Assembly (NCBI RefSeq): GCF_012396365.1
Contig: NZ_JAAXPG010000030.1
Coordinates: forward strand, 1 to 64,000
Length of the DNA stretch: 64,000 nt
Source of the DNA: Nocardiopsis alborubida
GTDB taxonomy: Bacteria; Actinomycetota; Actinomycetes; Streptosporangiales; Streptosporangiaceae
Direction of reading: 5' to 3'
Part shown: one piece after another, positions 1 to 7,387 of the stretch
Layout of the letters: every line of letters starts with the position of its first letter
Position numbering within the stretch: the first letter of the stretch is position 1
Program-made: the position numbers and the translations under genes
Notes under the pieces: generated by a model
What the model saw: the letters and a program-made list of their open reading frames with translations, nothing else
Databases searched by the model: none
Told to the model about the DNA's origin: nothing

Positions 1-72
1 GCGGCGGGCGTCCACAGCCATCCGGATCGCTCGTTCGCGCAGCTCAGGCGGGTACTTCCTCGGTGCCGGCAT
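1..72 (-). CDS. IS3-type transposase OrfA, N-terminal fragment (runs off window)
   Basis: Reading the minus strand from an ATG at 72 gives 24 codons beginning MPAPRKYPPELRERAIR and continuing past the window edge. This is the typical N-terminus of the OrfA helix-turn-helix subunit of IS3-family transposases, which binds the element ends. An AAGGAT ribosome-binding sequence precedes the ATG. The frame overlaps the last codons of the upstream prgI-like gene in another frame, which is expected if the insertion sequence landed inside that gene. Only the start is visible, so the IS name and its intactness cannot be judged. Confidence 0.72.
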   Translation of the reverse strand, partial: MPAPRKYPPELRERAIRMAVDARR

Positions 73-673
73 GACTCTCATCCTTCCCAAGTTTGAGAGC
101 CTCCATCACACCCGGAACGAGACAGATGGACTCGGCACGCACCAGGAACTGCACCGGGGTGTTGAGCGAGTTGAGGTAGGAGGCGAACCCGTTCACCAAC
201 CCGGCCTGCTCCGAGGGCGTACGCAAGGCGAAACTCACCGTCGAGCACGAGACGAGGACGGCGTGTCCATGCTCGGCCAAGTCGACCACCCCGTCATCGG
301 AGATGGAGCGCACCGGCAGGTTCAGCGGAGAAGGCAGCGGCGGCGTGGTGGCATCGACCCAGGAGGGCACCGCTGCCGCATGCTTGGCGCCGGTCGCGCG
401 GCGTTTGGGGGAACGGGCGAACCGAAACGCCGCCAAAGCCAAGCGATCCAGGCTCAACCCATCGCGCTGGACCAACGCCGCGGCCACGGCCGCTCCCATC
501 ACCGGAACCGCGACGGCCACGACCACGAGCATGGGCACCAGATGGCCCAGGAAACTGTAGGCGGCCCACAGCGCCACCGCGGGCGCGCCGATGAGCACCA
601 ACTGTCGGGCGGTCAACCCGGCGAGGATCTTGTCCTCGCGTTCCACGTCAGCGGGCATGCGTACACGCGACAC
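44..673 (-). CDS. PrgI-family conjugation membrane protein, probably 3'-truncated by the IS
   Basis: The 209-residue product starts MSRVRMPADVEREDK, has two hydrophobic segments at about residues 24-70, then a soluble domain ending in a stretch resembling the start of the family's second conserved part (PVQFLVRAE). PrgI-family proteins sit in the membrane beside the VirB4-like ATPase of Gram-positive and actinobacterial type IV transfer systems. The gene directly follows the TrbL-like gene with no gap. From memory, actinobacterial relatives continue well beyond this point. Here the last 20 or so codons run into the leader and start of a transposase gene, so the C-terminus is probably IS-derived and the protein truncated. 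Confidence 0.68.
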   Translation of the reverse strand: MSRVRMPADVEREDKILAGLTARQLVLIGAPAVALWAAYSFLGHLVPMLVVVAVAVPVMGAAVAAALVQRDGLSLDRLALAAFRFARSPKRRATGAKHAAAVPSWVDATTPPLPSPLNLPVRSISDDGVVDLAEHGHAVLVSCSTVSFALRTPSEQAGLVNGFASYLNSLNTPVQFLVRAESICLVPGVMEALKLGKDESHAGTEEVPA

Positions 674-2122
674 TCAGGACCTCCTACGGCGAGGACGTTG
701 GCGAACGGGCGGCTGGAAGAGAGCGTCCTGCTGAGGCCGGGGCCGAGGCGGAGGCAGGCGGCGCGCATGCGGCAGCATCTCCTGGCGCGGTGTGGGCTCC
801 TCCCACTGCGGCAACGGCTCTTGGCGCAAGCGGGGCCGCGGCACGCGACGAGGCCGTGGCAGCTCGGGCTGGTAGTACCGACGCCGTTCGCGCAGCCGTC
901 CCTGCTGACGTCGATCAATCTGCCGATCCATCCCAGCCAGCGGATCCTGCCGGTAGGGCAGCTTGGCTGTGAAGTTCGGCAGTTCGGGCTGCTGCCACCG
1001 CCTTGGACTTGGGGAGGGAGGTGGTGCCGATGCCATGGCCGGGGCACCTCCCGTGGCCCGGGACGCGGTCGCTGCGGTTGTGGCCTTCTTGGCTGCGAAC
1101 GCCTTGCCCAGACCGCGGAAGACCACCAGGCTGGCCGCGAGCTTGGCCCCCTTGACCAGGGGCGACTTCTGGTAGTTGAACACCTGCTTGAACGCCCAGA
1201 AGGGGATGCGGACCAGGACGTACATGCAGCAGGTGATCAACAAGACGTCGACGATGTTCTGGGCGGCCTCGATGAAGTCCGGGGCGGCCTCCCGGGACAA
1301 GAACAGCACCACCATCAGCCGCAACACGATGCCCTGAGCGATCTGGGTGACCACCAGTGCCGCCATCGCCCGCCACCACATGCGGGCGATGCCTTCGGTC
1401 TGGGGAAGTGCGTGGCAGGCCAACGCCAGAGGAGCCACCGCGGTCAGCAGGATCCACAGCACGATCCGAACGATGGCGGCCAGCATGAAGAAGAACCCCA
1501 GCAGCGAGGCGACCAACATCAACAGCAGCACCACGAGGGCCTCACCGCCAGGATCGCCCAGGACACGGCCGATCGTTTCGGTGATGTTGTCGACGGTGGC
1601 GGCCCCGTCCAGCATGTTCACGGCGATGCCGTTGGCCAACTGGCGCATCATCTCGATGAGCAGGAACGAGGAGTTCGCGGCGATGAAGCCGAGCACCACC
1701 CGGGGCAGCAGCTCCTTGACCCCGACCGAGGTCTGCACGGTCTGGTAGCTCATCAGCAGCACACCGGCGGCCAGGACCACCAGGACGTACAGGCTGTTGG
1801 CGACCGTGAGCACCTCGCCCCAGGCGGTTCTGACTCCGTCGGTGGGAGGTGGGGTGGACAGCGCGGGCAGGGCGGCGAGGGTGATGGTGAACTCCACGGC
1901 CTCCGCGATGAAGTCGGCCAACCAGACGTAGAACCCGACCGTCACGCGGCAGCCGTAGTCGAAGGTCCCGCACTCCTCGGGATCGGTCGGAGTGGGATCA
2001 GCAGGATCTTCGGTCACGTCCGCGGGGACCGGCGCGGCCTCGACAGGGGAGGGTGAGCCCACCAGAGACGTTCCGCTGACAGTGAGGACAAGGAACGCCA
2101 CAGCCCAGGGACGCGGGTTCAT
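674..2122 (-). CDS. TrbL/VirB6-like conjugal transfer membrane protein
   Basis: This 482-residue protein has an N-terminal signal peptide (about 1-30), a short acidic Pro-rich linker, then at least six hydrophobic segments between about residues 95 and 315. A basic, Pro/Arg/Gln-rich cytoplasmic tail fills the last 130 residues. The layout is that of TrbL/VirB6-type inner-membrane channel components of type IV secretion. Its ATG overlaps the stop of the preceding pilin-like gene (ATGA), implying translational coupling, and prgI follows immediately. The specific name is an inference from topology and neighbours; no catalytic motif exists to confirm it. Confidence 0.62.
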   Translation of the reverse strand: MNPRPWAVAFLVLTVSGTSLVGSPSPVEAAPVPADVTEDPADPTPTDPEECGTFDYGCRVTVGFYVWLADFIAEAVEFTITLAALPALSTPPPTDGVRTAWGEVLTVANSLYVLVVLAAGVLLMSYQTVQTSVGVKELLPRVVLGFIAANSSFLLIEMMRQLANGIAVNMLDGAATVDNITETIGRVLGDPGGEALVVLLLMLVASLLGFFFMLAAIVRIVLWILLTAVAPLALACHALPQTEGIARMWWRAMAALVVTQIAQGIVLRLMVVLFLSREAAPDFIEAAQNIVDVLLITCCMYVLVRIPFWAFKQVFNYQKSPLVKGAKLAASLVVFRGLGKAFAAKKATTAATASRATGGAPAMASAPPPSPSPRRWQQPELPNFTAKLPYRQDPLAGMDRQIDRRQQGRLRERRRYYQPELPRPRRVPRPRLRQEPLPQWEEPTPRQEMLPHARRLPPPRPRPQQDALFQPPVRQRPRRRRS

Positions 2123-2475
2123 TCCAGCCCCACGAACCCGCGCAGAATCTGCACCAGGAGCGGTGCGAGGAGTGCCACCAGGTAGCCCAACGCGCTGTAC
2201 TTCAGGGTGTCCTTGGCCTTGTTGACTTCGCCCGGATCGCCACCGGCCAGCAGGTAGCGCAGCCCGCCGATGGTCAGCAACAGCGTGGCCAGCACCACCA
2301 GCAGGCCCACGACCCAGTTGCGGACGTTGGTGATGACGGTGTTCAGGTCCGTCACCGTGGGGGTGTCGGTCTCCTGGGCCCAGACGGGCGATAGGTCAGC
2401 CGAGGCCACCACAACGCTCACGGCCACAGCGCAGACCACCAATGTCGGACGGAGGCAATTCTTGAGCGCTTCCAC
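2119..2475 (-). CDS. Small VirB2/TrbC-like pilin candidate
   Basis: A small protein with an N-terminal signal-like hydrophobic segment ending near a VWAQE cleavage site, followed by two transmembrane helices separated by a short charged loop (LLAGGDPGEVNKAKDTLKY). That is the organisation of VirB2/TrbC pilins of type IV secretion. I chose the GTG at 2475 because a GAGGTGG ribosome-binding sequence lies just upstream; an ATG at 2523 in the same frame is possible but lacks one. It is the first gene of the transfer operon and overlaps the next gene by four bases. Confidence 0.55.
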   Translation of the reverse strand: MEALKNCLRPTLVVCAVAVSVVVASADLSPVWAQETDTPTVTDLNTVITNVRNWVVGLLVVLATLLLTIGGLRYLLAGGDPGEVNKAKDTLKYSALGYLVALLAPLLVQILRGFVGLE

Positions 2476-2665
2476 GATCTCCACCTCGCTTCGGTGAAAA
2501 CCCGCAGAATGTGGGGATCTCACGCGAATCAGAAGCCGGGGCGGAGGGCCGACTCCTCCTTCCGGTCAAGGGTTGTATCGGTGGGCGTTCGAAACCCTCT
2601 CCGTCCCGGCTTCCGTGATCCCTCTGCGGGTGAGGAGAGATCCCTCCTCACCCATCAAGAGGAAT

Positions 2666-3415
2666 TCACGGCGCGATAGCGCTCATCGGCTTCGCGGATT
2701 TCTTCACGCCGAGGGCAGCCGTCAGCTTGCTCTCGGCGGCGCGTCGCCAGCGACGTGCGGTGATGTAGGTCAGCCCCAACTCGTCGGCGACCTGGGCCAG
2801 CGTGCTGTGCTCCAGCCGGGTGCGGGCGATCAGGTCCGCCTCCACCGGCGACAGTACCCCTGCGCTGACGGCCTCGGCCAGTACGGTGACCGGCCCACGT
2901 CCACCATCGGCCTGGTTGGTGGCGTGCGCGTTGAGGTTGTACGGGATGGAGCGGTGCGACTCACGAACATGGTGGTAGCCGTACCGGCTGGCGGTGTTGG
3001 CCACCGCCGACCACATCCGCGCACCCACTTCGCTCACGCCCAGAGGCATCGACCGCACCTGCTCCAACAGGGCGGTCAACATCTCCGCCTCCACATCGGG
3101 GACGTGCTGAGAGGGCACGCGCGCGTACCGGGAACAGGCCACCACCATGCGCGGCAGCATCGCCCCGGCTGCGATCACCGTCCAGGTCGCCGCACCTGCA
3201 CGCGAGAGCGCGAAGAGTTGATGCCAGAGCGCGTCAGCCAGCTCCTGGGGGCCGTGGCGCAGTAGGTCGATGATCTGGGAGGCGGTCAGTTCGTCGGCGT
3301 CGATCCCGTCCACGTCTGCGGTGGACAGGGTGGGCTGGCCGGGCCCGGTGGCGAGCAGGTCGACCGATCGCTGAAGAACCACGAGCGGCTGTTCCGGACG
3401 AGTGCTGTGCACCAT
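2666..3415 (-). CDS. Sigma-region-4-like helix-turn-helix protein of the element
   Basis: The predicted 249-residue protein carries near its C-terminus a sequence like a sigma-factor region 4 or LuxR helix-turn-helix: LSPVEADLIARTRL, then TLAQVADELGLTYITARRWR. The rest is unfamiliar. Start ATG 3415 follows a GGGAG sequence; an upstream in-frame start at 3595 would add 60 low-complexity residues and is less likely. The gene is transcribed away from the accessory genes at 3707 and towards the pilin gene, 190 bases away, so it may regulate transfer or excision. That role is inference; the family is not one I can name. Confidence 0.6.
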   Translation of the reverse strand: MVHSTRPEQPLVVLQRSVDLLATGPGQPTLSTADVDGIDADELTASQIIDLLRHGPQELADALWHQLFALSRAGAATWTVIAAGAMLPRMVVACSRYARVPSQHVPDVEAEMLTALLEQVRSMPLGVSEVGARMWSAVANTASRYGYHHVRESHRSIPYNLNAHATNQADGGRGPVTVLAEAVSAGVLSPVEADLIARTRLEHSTLAQVADELGLTYITARRWRRAAESKLTAALGVKKSAKPMSAIAP

Positions 3416-3706
3416 GGTGCGACTCCCTTCAGGTTCGGGAGTTCCATGGAGCACCACGCACTTCGCAGGAAATGAGCAGAAGATGAGCCACCATAGCTGC
3501 GGGAGGAGTTGCGAATACCGCCCACCGGTGATGAAGGATTTATTTCCTGGTTTTTGATTGGTCTCGGACAAGGGTGCGGGAATCGAAAGCGCCATGCTCG
3601 GTGCGTACGCATCTCTTACGCGCTTCGGCTGCGGTCATGAGCGCAAACGCCGATCTCGCTCCTCTTGATAGGTGAGGCGTTCGACACCCAGCCGACTGAC
3701 CCTGCG

Positions 3707-4552
3707 ATGAGCACACGCACCCTGCCACGACGACGGCTCCTACTGCTGGACGGCAGCCCGGGAGCCACCACTCTGCTCCTCTTGGCCGCCCACGGGGCGA
3801 TCCCCAGATTCGACGCCGTCCTGATCCCCGACACCGGCTGGTACTCCGCCCACACCCACCGGCATCTGGAACGGCTACGCCGCATTGCCACCGGTGCCGC
3901 CATGGAGTGGGCGCGCGCCGAAACCAGCAGCATCGCCCGCGACAGCCTCAACAACCGTCTGCCGTGTCCACTACCGCTGTTCACCCTCAGCCCCGACGGC
4001 ACGCCGGGACGCCTTCCCCAGGGATGCGCCCGTCGGCAGGCTCTGGCCCTGACCAGCCACATCCGCCGTCTCCTGGGCTACCCGCATCCTCATCCCGTGC
4101 CCGATGGTGTCTTCGCCGAGTGCGCGGTCGGGTACGGCACCGAACACGCTCACCACCTGTCGGGCCCGCCCTTCGTGCTCTTCCGCTACCCCTTGGCCAA
4201 CCTCGGCTGGAGTATTCGGGACTGCCGGGCCTTCCTCCACCACCACGGTCTGGACGAGGAAGCGGGGATGGCGTGTGTGGCATGCCCCAACCGCTCCAAC
4301 CACGGATGGGCACACCTACGGGCCGCCGATCCGGCAACGTTCACTGAAGCGGTAGCAGCCGATGCCATCCTGCGGCACGGCCACCCTGGAGCGGAAACAC
4401 GCGGCATGCCGCCCGGCACCCTCTACTTCCTCCACCCCGACCGTGTGCCCTTGGACCAGGCCGACCTGAGCGCCACCACCGACCCGGGACCGGATGGCTG
4501 CGCACCGTGGGCATGTCGTGGCGCCGAACCGGGAGGTGCGGCATGGGACTGA
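3707..4552 (+). CDS. PP-loop / PAPS-reductase-like protein
   Basis: This 281-residue protein resembles the PP-loop (phosphoadenosine phosphosulfate reductase-like) proteins of phages and integrative elements. Near the N-terminus LLLLDGSPGATTLLLL stands where the nucleotide-binding SxGxxS loop normally is, followed by FDAVLIPDTGW. The C-terminal half has the conserved MACVACPNRSNHGW block with two cysteines and an LYFLHPDRVPL tail. The loop lacks the usual serine-glycine-glycine pattern, so adenylation activity is uncertain. Start choice is uncertain: ATG 3707 was preferred over a TTG at 3665, neither with a strong ribosome-binding site. It overlaps the next gene by ten bases. Confidence 0.66.
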   Translation: MSTRTLPRRRLLLLDGSPGATTLLLLAAHGAIPRFDAVLIPDTGWYSAHTHRHLERLRRIATGAAMEWARAETSSIARDSLNNRLPCPLPLFTLSPDGTPGRLPQGCARRQALALTSHIRRLLGYPHPHPVPDGVFAECAVGYGTEHAHHLSGPPFVLFRYPLANLGWSIRDCRAFLHHHGLDEEAGMACVACPNRSNHGWAHLRAADPATFTEAVAADAILRHGHPGAETRGMPPGTLYFLHPDRVPLDQADLSATTDPGPDGCAPWACRGAEPGGAAWD

Positions 4553-4980
4553 CCCTGGTGCCCGTACCGCTCGCCGAAGCGAAGGCCTTCATCGAGGTAT
4601 GGCACCGCCACCTGAAGCCGCCACGCGGGCACAAGTTCAGTCTCGGCCTCGTCGGTGACGACGGTGTCCTGGTCGCCGTTGCCGTGGTCGGACGGCCGGT
4701 GGCGCGTGAACTCGATGACGGCCGCACGCTCGAAGTCACCAGACTCGCCAGTGATGGTTCTCCCAATGCCTGCTCCAAGCTCTACGCCGCGTCCTGGCGA
4801 GCGGCGCGGGCTCTGGCCTACCGGCGCCTGGTCACCTATACCCGTGGCGACGAGAGCGGGGTCTCGCTGAGTGCAGCCGGATGGCGCCTCGTTGCCGATT
4901 TGCCAGCCCGCGAGGACTGGCATTCTCCACGCCGTTCCCGCGTTCAGGGCATCGCTCGCCGTCGCTGGGAGGTGCCATGA
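4543..4980 (+). CDS. XF1762-family protein
   Basis: A 145-residue protein matching what I recall of the XF1762 family found in phages and mobile elements: LVPVPLAEAKAFIEVWHRH at the start, KFSLGLVGDDGVLVAVAVVG, then the EVTRLASDGSPNACSKLY block and the late GWRLVADLP motif. The fold is thought to resemble acetyltransferases; its substrate is unknown. ATG 4543 follows GGGAGG at the right spacing. It overlaps the PP-loop gene at its start and the next small gene at its end (ATGA), so the four genes from 3707 on look like one operon leading to the integrase. Confidence 0.66.
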   Translation: MGLTLVPVPLAEAKAFIEVWHRHLKPPRGHKFSLGLVGDDGVLVAVAVVGRPVARELDDGRTLEVTRLASDGSPNACSKLYAASWRAARALAYRRLVTYTRGDESGVSLSAAGWRLVADLPAREDWHSPRRSRVQGIARRRWEVP

Positions 4981-5240
4981 GACCTATGGGTCCGTATCCG
5001 GCTTCCCGGTGCCGCTTGTTGCCGCCGGGCAGGCGTACAGAGAGCGGCACGGAGGAGCGCGCGTCCTTCCCACACGATCCAGTGCCGGTCCTAGCGCGTG
5101 CCAGATGGTTGCTCCGCACAGTCCGCCGCTCTGGCGGCGAGGGTGCCGCGGCGGCAACGGCGGCATTGCCGGACGGCGGTCGGTACTGCCGTTTTTCAGG
5201 ACCTTACCTCGGGGGGAGGTTTGTGTGTCTGAAGAGGTAG
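4977..5240 (+). CDS. Small basic hypothetical protein
   Basis: An 87-residue frame beginning MRPMGPYPASRCRLLPPG whose ATG overlaps the stop of the XF1762-like gene by four bases, with GGGAGG upstream. The product is Arg/Gly-rich with no recognisable motif. Position and coupling are the main support. It ends inside the next gene, overlapping it by 16 bases. I do not recognise a family, and it could be non-coding. Confidence 0.42.
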   Translation: MRPMGPYPASRCRLLPPGRRTESGTEERASFPHDPVPVLARARWLLRTVRRSGGEGAAAATAALPDGGRYCRFSGPYLGGRFVCLKR

Positions 5241-5473
5241 ATAACCACTCTGACCAGCTGAAACACTGTGAAAACGGCGGCTCCGAGGCCTACCCTGATG
5301 GACACGACAGCCCTACCCGAGCAAGCGGGAACCCTCCGCGAGTGGTTCCGCCGGAGGAGCCGCCGGACTTCACCCCCGAAGCGGTCCGGGCGCTGCTGCG
5401 GATCATTCGCACAGCGTACGCACGGCGATCTGCCGAGGAGCCCGACCCCTCGTCCCCGGAGAGAAGGACCTGA
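5225..5473 (+). CDS. Small acidic hypothetical protein upstream of the integrase
   Basis: An 82-residue protein from a GTG at 5225 preceded by a strong GGGGGGAGG sequence at five-base spacing, beginning MSEEVDNHSDQLKHCENGG. The C-terminal half contains PPDFTPEAVRALLRIIRTAY, predicted helical. It ends three bases before the integrase start codon. Small genes in this place in actinobacterial elements are sometimes excision factors or translational partners of the recombinase, but no such motif is visible here, so function is unknown. Confidence 0.52.
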   Translation: MSEEVDNHSDQLKHCENGGSEAYPDGHDSPTRASGNPPRVVPPEEPPDFTPEAVRALLRIIRTAYARRSAEEPDPSSPERRT

Positions 5474-5476
5474 GCC

Positions 5477-7177
5477 ATGGCAGCAGCCCAACAGGTGGAC
5501 TTCGCCTTCCTCGGGCGCGTGTCCACCGAAGACCAGCAGGATCCCGAATCCTCGCGCCACTGGCAGAGGATGCGCGCTGAGACGCTGATCGCCCCGCACG
5601 GGCGGATCGTGGCGGAGTACTTCGACATCGACCGTTCGCGTTCGATACCCCCGCAGCGCCGTCCGGAGGCCAGTCGCCTGTTGGACTCGCTACCGGATCC
5701 CGACCGAGGCTTCCAGGCCGTAGTGATCGGCGAACCGCAACGCGCCTTCTACGGCAGCCAGTTCACGATGACGTCACCAGTGTTCGAGCACTACGGCGTG
5801 CAGCTGTGGGTGCCCGAGATCGGTGGTCCCATCGATCCGGCCAACGAGGCCCACGAGCTGATCATGTCGATGTACGGCGGCATCTCCAAGGGCGAACGGA
5901 CCCGCATCAAGACCCGGGTCCGCGCCGCCATGGCAGCCCAGACCCTGCTGGAAGGCCGCTATCTGGGCGGGCGTCCGCCGTACGGGTACATGCTCGTGGA
6001 CGCGGGCCCGCATCCCAATCCGGCCAAGGCAGCTGACGGCAGGAGGCTGCACCGGCTGGCCCCGGATCCCCGGACGGCCTGGGTGGTGCGGAGGATCTTC
6101 GCCGAGTACCTGGGCGGCATGGGCATCTTCGCGATTGCCGAAGGGCTGACACGTGACGGCATCCCCTCGCCCTCGGCCCACGACCGGAAACGCAACCGGC
6201 ACCGCTCCGGCATCGCCTGGTCCAAGGGTGCGGTACGGGCGATCCTGAGGAATCCCCGCTACACCGGCCACCAGGTGTGGGCCAAACAGCGTAAGGACGA
6301 AGTCCTCATCGACGTCAACGACGTCCAGCTCGGCCATCAGACCCTGCTGAGGTGGAACGAGGACGACGAGTGGGTGTGGTCCCGGGACCAGGTCCACGAT
6401 CCGCTGATCACTCACGCGGACTTCACGCAGGCGAAGGCGCTGATGGGTTCGCGAGGGCGGAGCCCAGGTGGAGAGCACAAGACGCGCCGCACCCGCAACC
6501 CCTACCTGTTCCGGGGTGCTTTCGAGTGCTGCCTGTGCGACCGCAGGATGCAGGGGCAGTGGTCTCACGGGAAGGCGTACTACCGCTGCCGGTTTCCGGA
6601 GGAGTACGCGCTGGCCAACAGGGTCCATCACCCGCGCAACGTCTACCTGCGCGAGGCTGACGTGGTCCCGACACTGGACGCGTGGATCGCCGCCGAGTTC
6701 GCTCCAGGGAAGATCACGGCCACGGTGGACGCCCTCATGGGCGCGGACGAGGAGCGGGGCACCGGGGTGGCCCGCGAGATGGCGCGGCTTCGGGAGAGGC
6801 TGTCCGAGTGCGATCGCAAGCTGGCCCAGCACCGCGCCGTTCTGGAGGCCGGAGCCGATCCCGTGGAGGTCACGAAGTGGATGAAGGAGACCCAGGCCGA
6901 GAAGTCGGCCGCTGAGGCAGGACTGGCCCGTGTAGGCCGGTCACCGCAGAAGACCAACAAGGAAGACGTGATGAGGATGGTTCACGCGCTGGGTGACATC
7001 ACCGCTGTACTCGGTAGCGCCGACCGGGAGGACAAGGCCGAGCTGTACCGGGGGCTGGGCCTGCGGATGCGCTACCACCCGGTGCAAAACAAAGTGCGGG
7101 CCGAGATTCGACTCGACCCGCACCGCGAGTTCAACTCTTCCCGTGGGGGAAGGGTTCGTGTCCGAGGGGGGACTTGA
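5477..7177 (+). CDS. Large serine recombinase (site-specific integrase)
   Basis: The 566-residue protein has the large serine recombinase layout. An N-terminal resolvase domain carries GRVSTEDQ (nucleophile Ser16), a recombinase domain has GGRPPYGYM and AILRNPRYTGHQVW, then comes a Cys-containing zinc-ribbon region (FECCLCDRRM, YYRC) and a C-terminal coiled-coil segment with LRERLSECDRKL. Such enzymes join attP and attB without a topoisomerase. The gene sits at the end of the mobile element and its last six or so codons lie inside the 3' end of tRNA-Leu, so the terminal residues (RVRVRGGT) are encoded by the attachment site. It follows the small gene at 5225 by three bases. Confidence 0.93.
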   Translation: MAAAQQVDFAFLGRVSTEDQQDPESSRHWQRMRAETLIAPHGRIVAEYFDIDRSRSIPPQRRPEASRLLDSLPDPDRGFQAVVIGEPQRAFYGSQFTMTSPVFEHYGVQLWVPEIGGPIDPANEAHELIMSMYGGISKGERTRIKTRVRAAMAAQTLLEGRYLGGRPPYGYMLVDAGPHPNPAKAADGRRLHRLAPDPRTAWVVRRIFAEYLGGMGIFAIAEGLTRDGIPSPSAHDRKRNRHRSGIAWSKGAVRAILRNPRYTGHQVWAKQRKDEVLIDVNDVQLGHQTLLRWNEDDEWVWSRDQVHDPLITHADFTQAKALMGSRGRSPGGEHKTRRTRNPYLFRGAFECCLCDRRMQGQWSHGKAYYRCRFPEEYALANRVHHPRNVYLREADVVPTLDAWIAAEFAPGKITATVDALMGADEERGTGVAREMARLRERLSECDRKLAQHRAVLEAGADPVEVTKWMKETQAEKSAAEAGLARVGRSPQKTNKEDVMRMVHALGDITAVLGSADREDKAELYRGLGLRMRYHPVQNKVRAEIRLDPHREFNSSRGGRVRVRGGT

Positions 7178-7200
7178 ACCCCCACAGCCTTAACGGCCAC
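7159..7200. other. Putative attachment site of the integrated element
   Basis: The 3' half of tRNA-Leu(GAG) adjoins the serine recombinase gene and is entered by its coding sequence. Elements integrating here typically carry a tRNA 3'-end copy so that the tRNA is restored. The exact core cannot be set without the second junction, which lies left of the window. The boundary is therefore inferred. Confidence 0.6.
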
Positions 7201-7243
7201 TAGCACCTCAAGCTAGCGCGTCTACCTATTCCGCCACCCGGAC
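7159..7243 (-). tRNA. tRNA-Leu(GAG)
   Basis: On the minus strand the acceptor stem GTCCGGG pairs with CTCGGAC (one G-U), the anticodon stem CTAGC/GCTAG encloses loop TTGAGGT with anticodon GAG, a long variable arm follows as in all leucine tRNAs, and the T arm is GGGGGTTCAAGTCCCCC. CCA is not encoded. The 3' end faces the mobile element and overlaps the integrase stop codon, marking it as the integration target. Confidence 0.95.
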
Positions 7244-7387
7244 CGGGCGTGCTCGTCGCTCCCGCGCCGAACACGTCAACCATAGCAAAGGTCGAACACC
7301 GCACGAACCATGTTTTCCACCGGTGGAAGACATGGCAGGGTCGGTGGAACAGTAGGGCGACAAGGTGCGGCTGGACGGGAGCGTCAG

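Noticed and set aside
71..2056. A 661-codon open frame on the plus strand opposite the transfer genes
   Set aside because: Composition is Gln/His/Arg/Gly-rich antisense translation of GC-rich coding DNA; the minus-strand genes have membrane segments, coupled starts and family resemblance.
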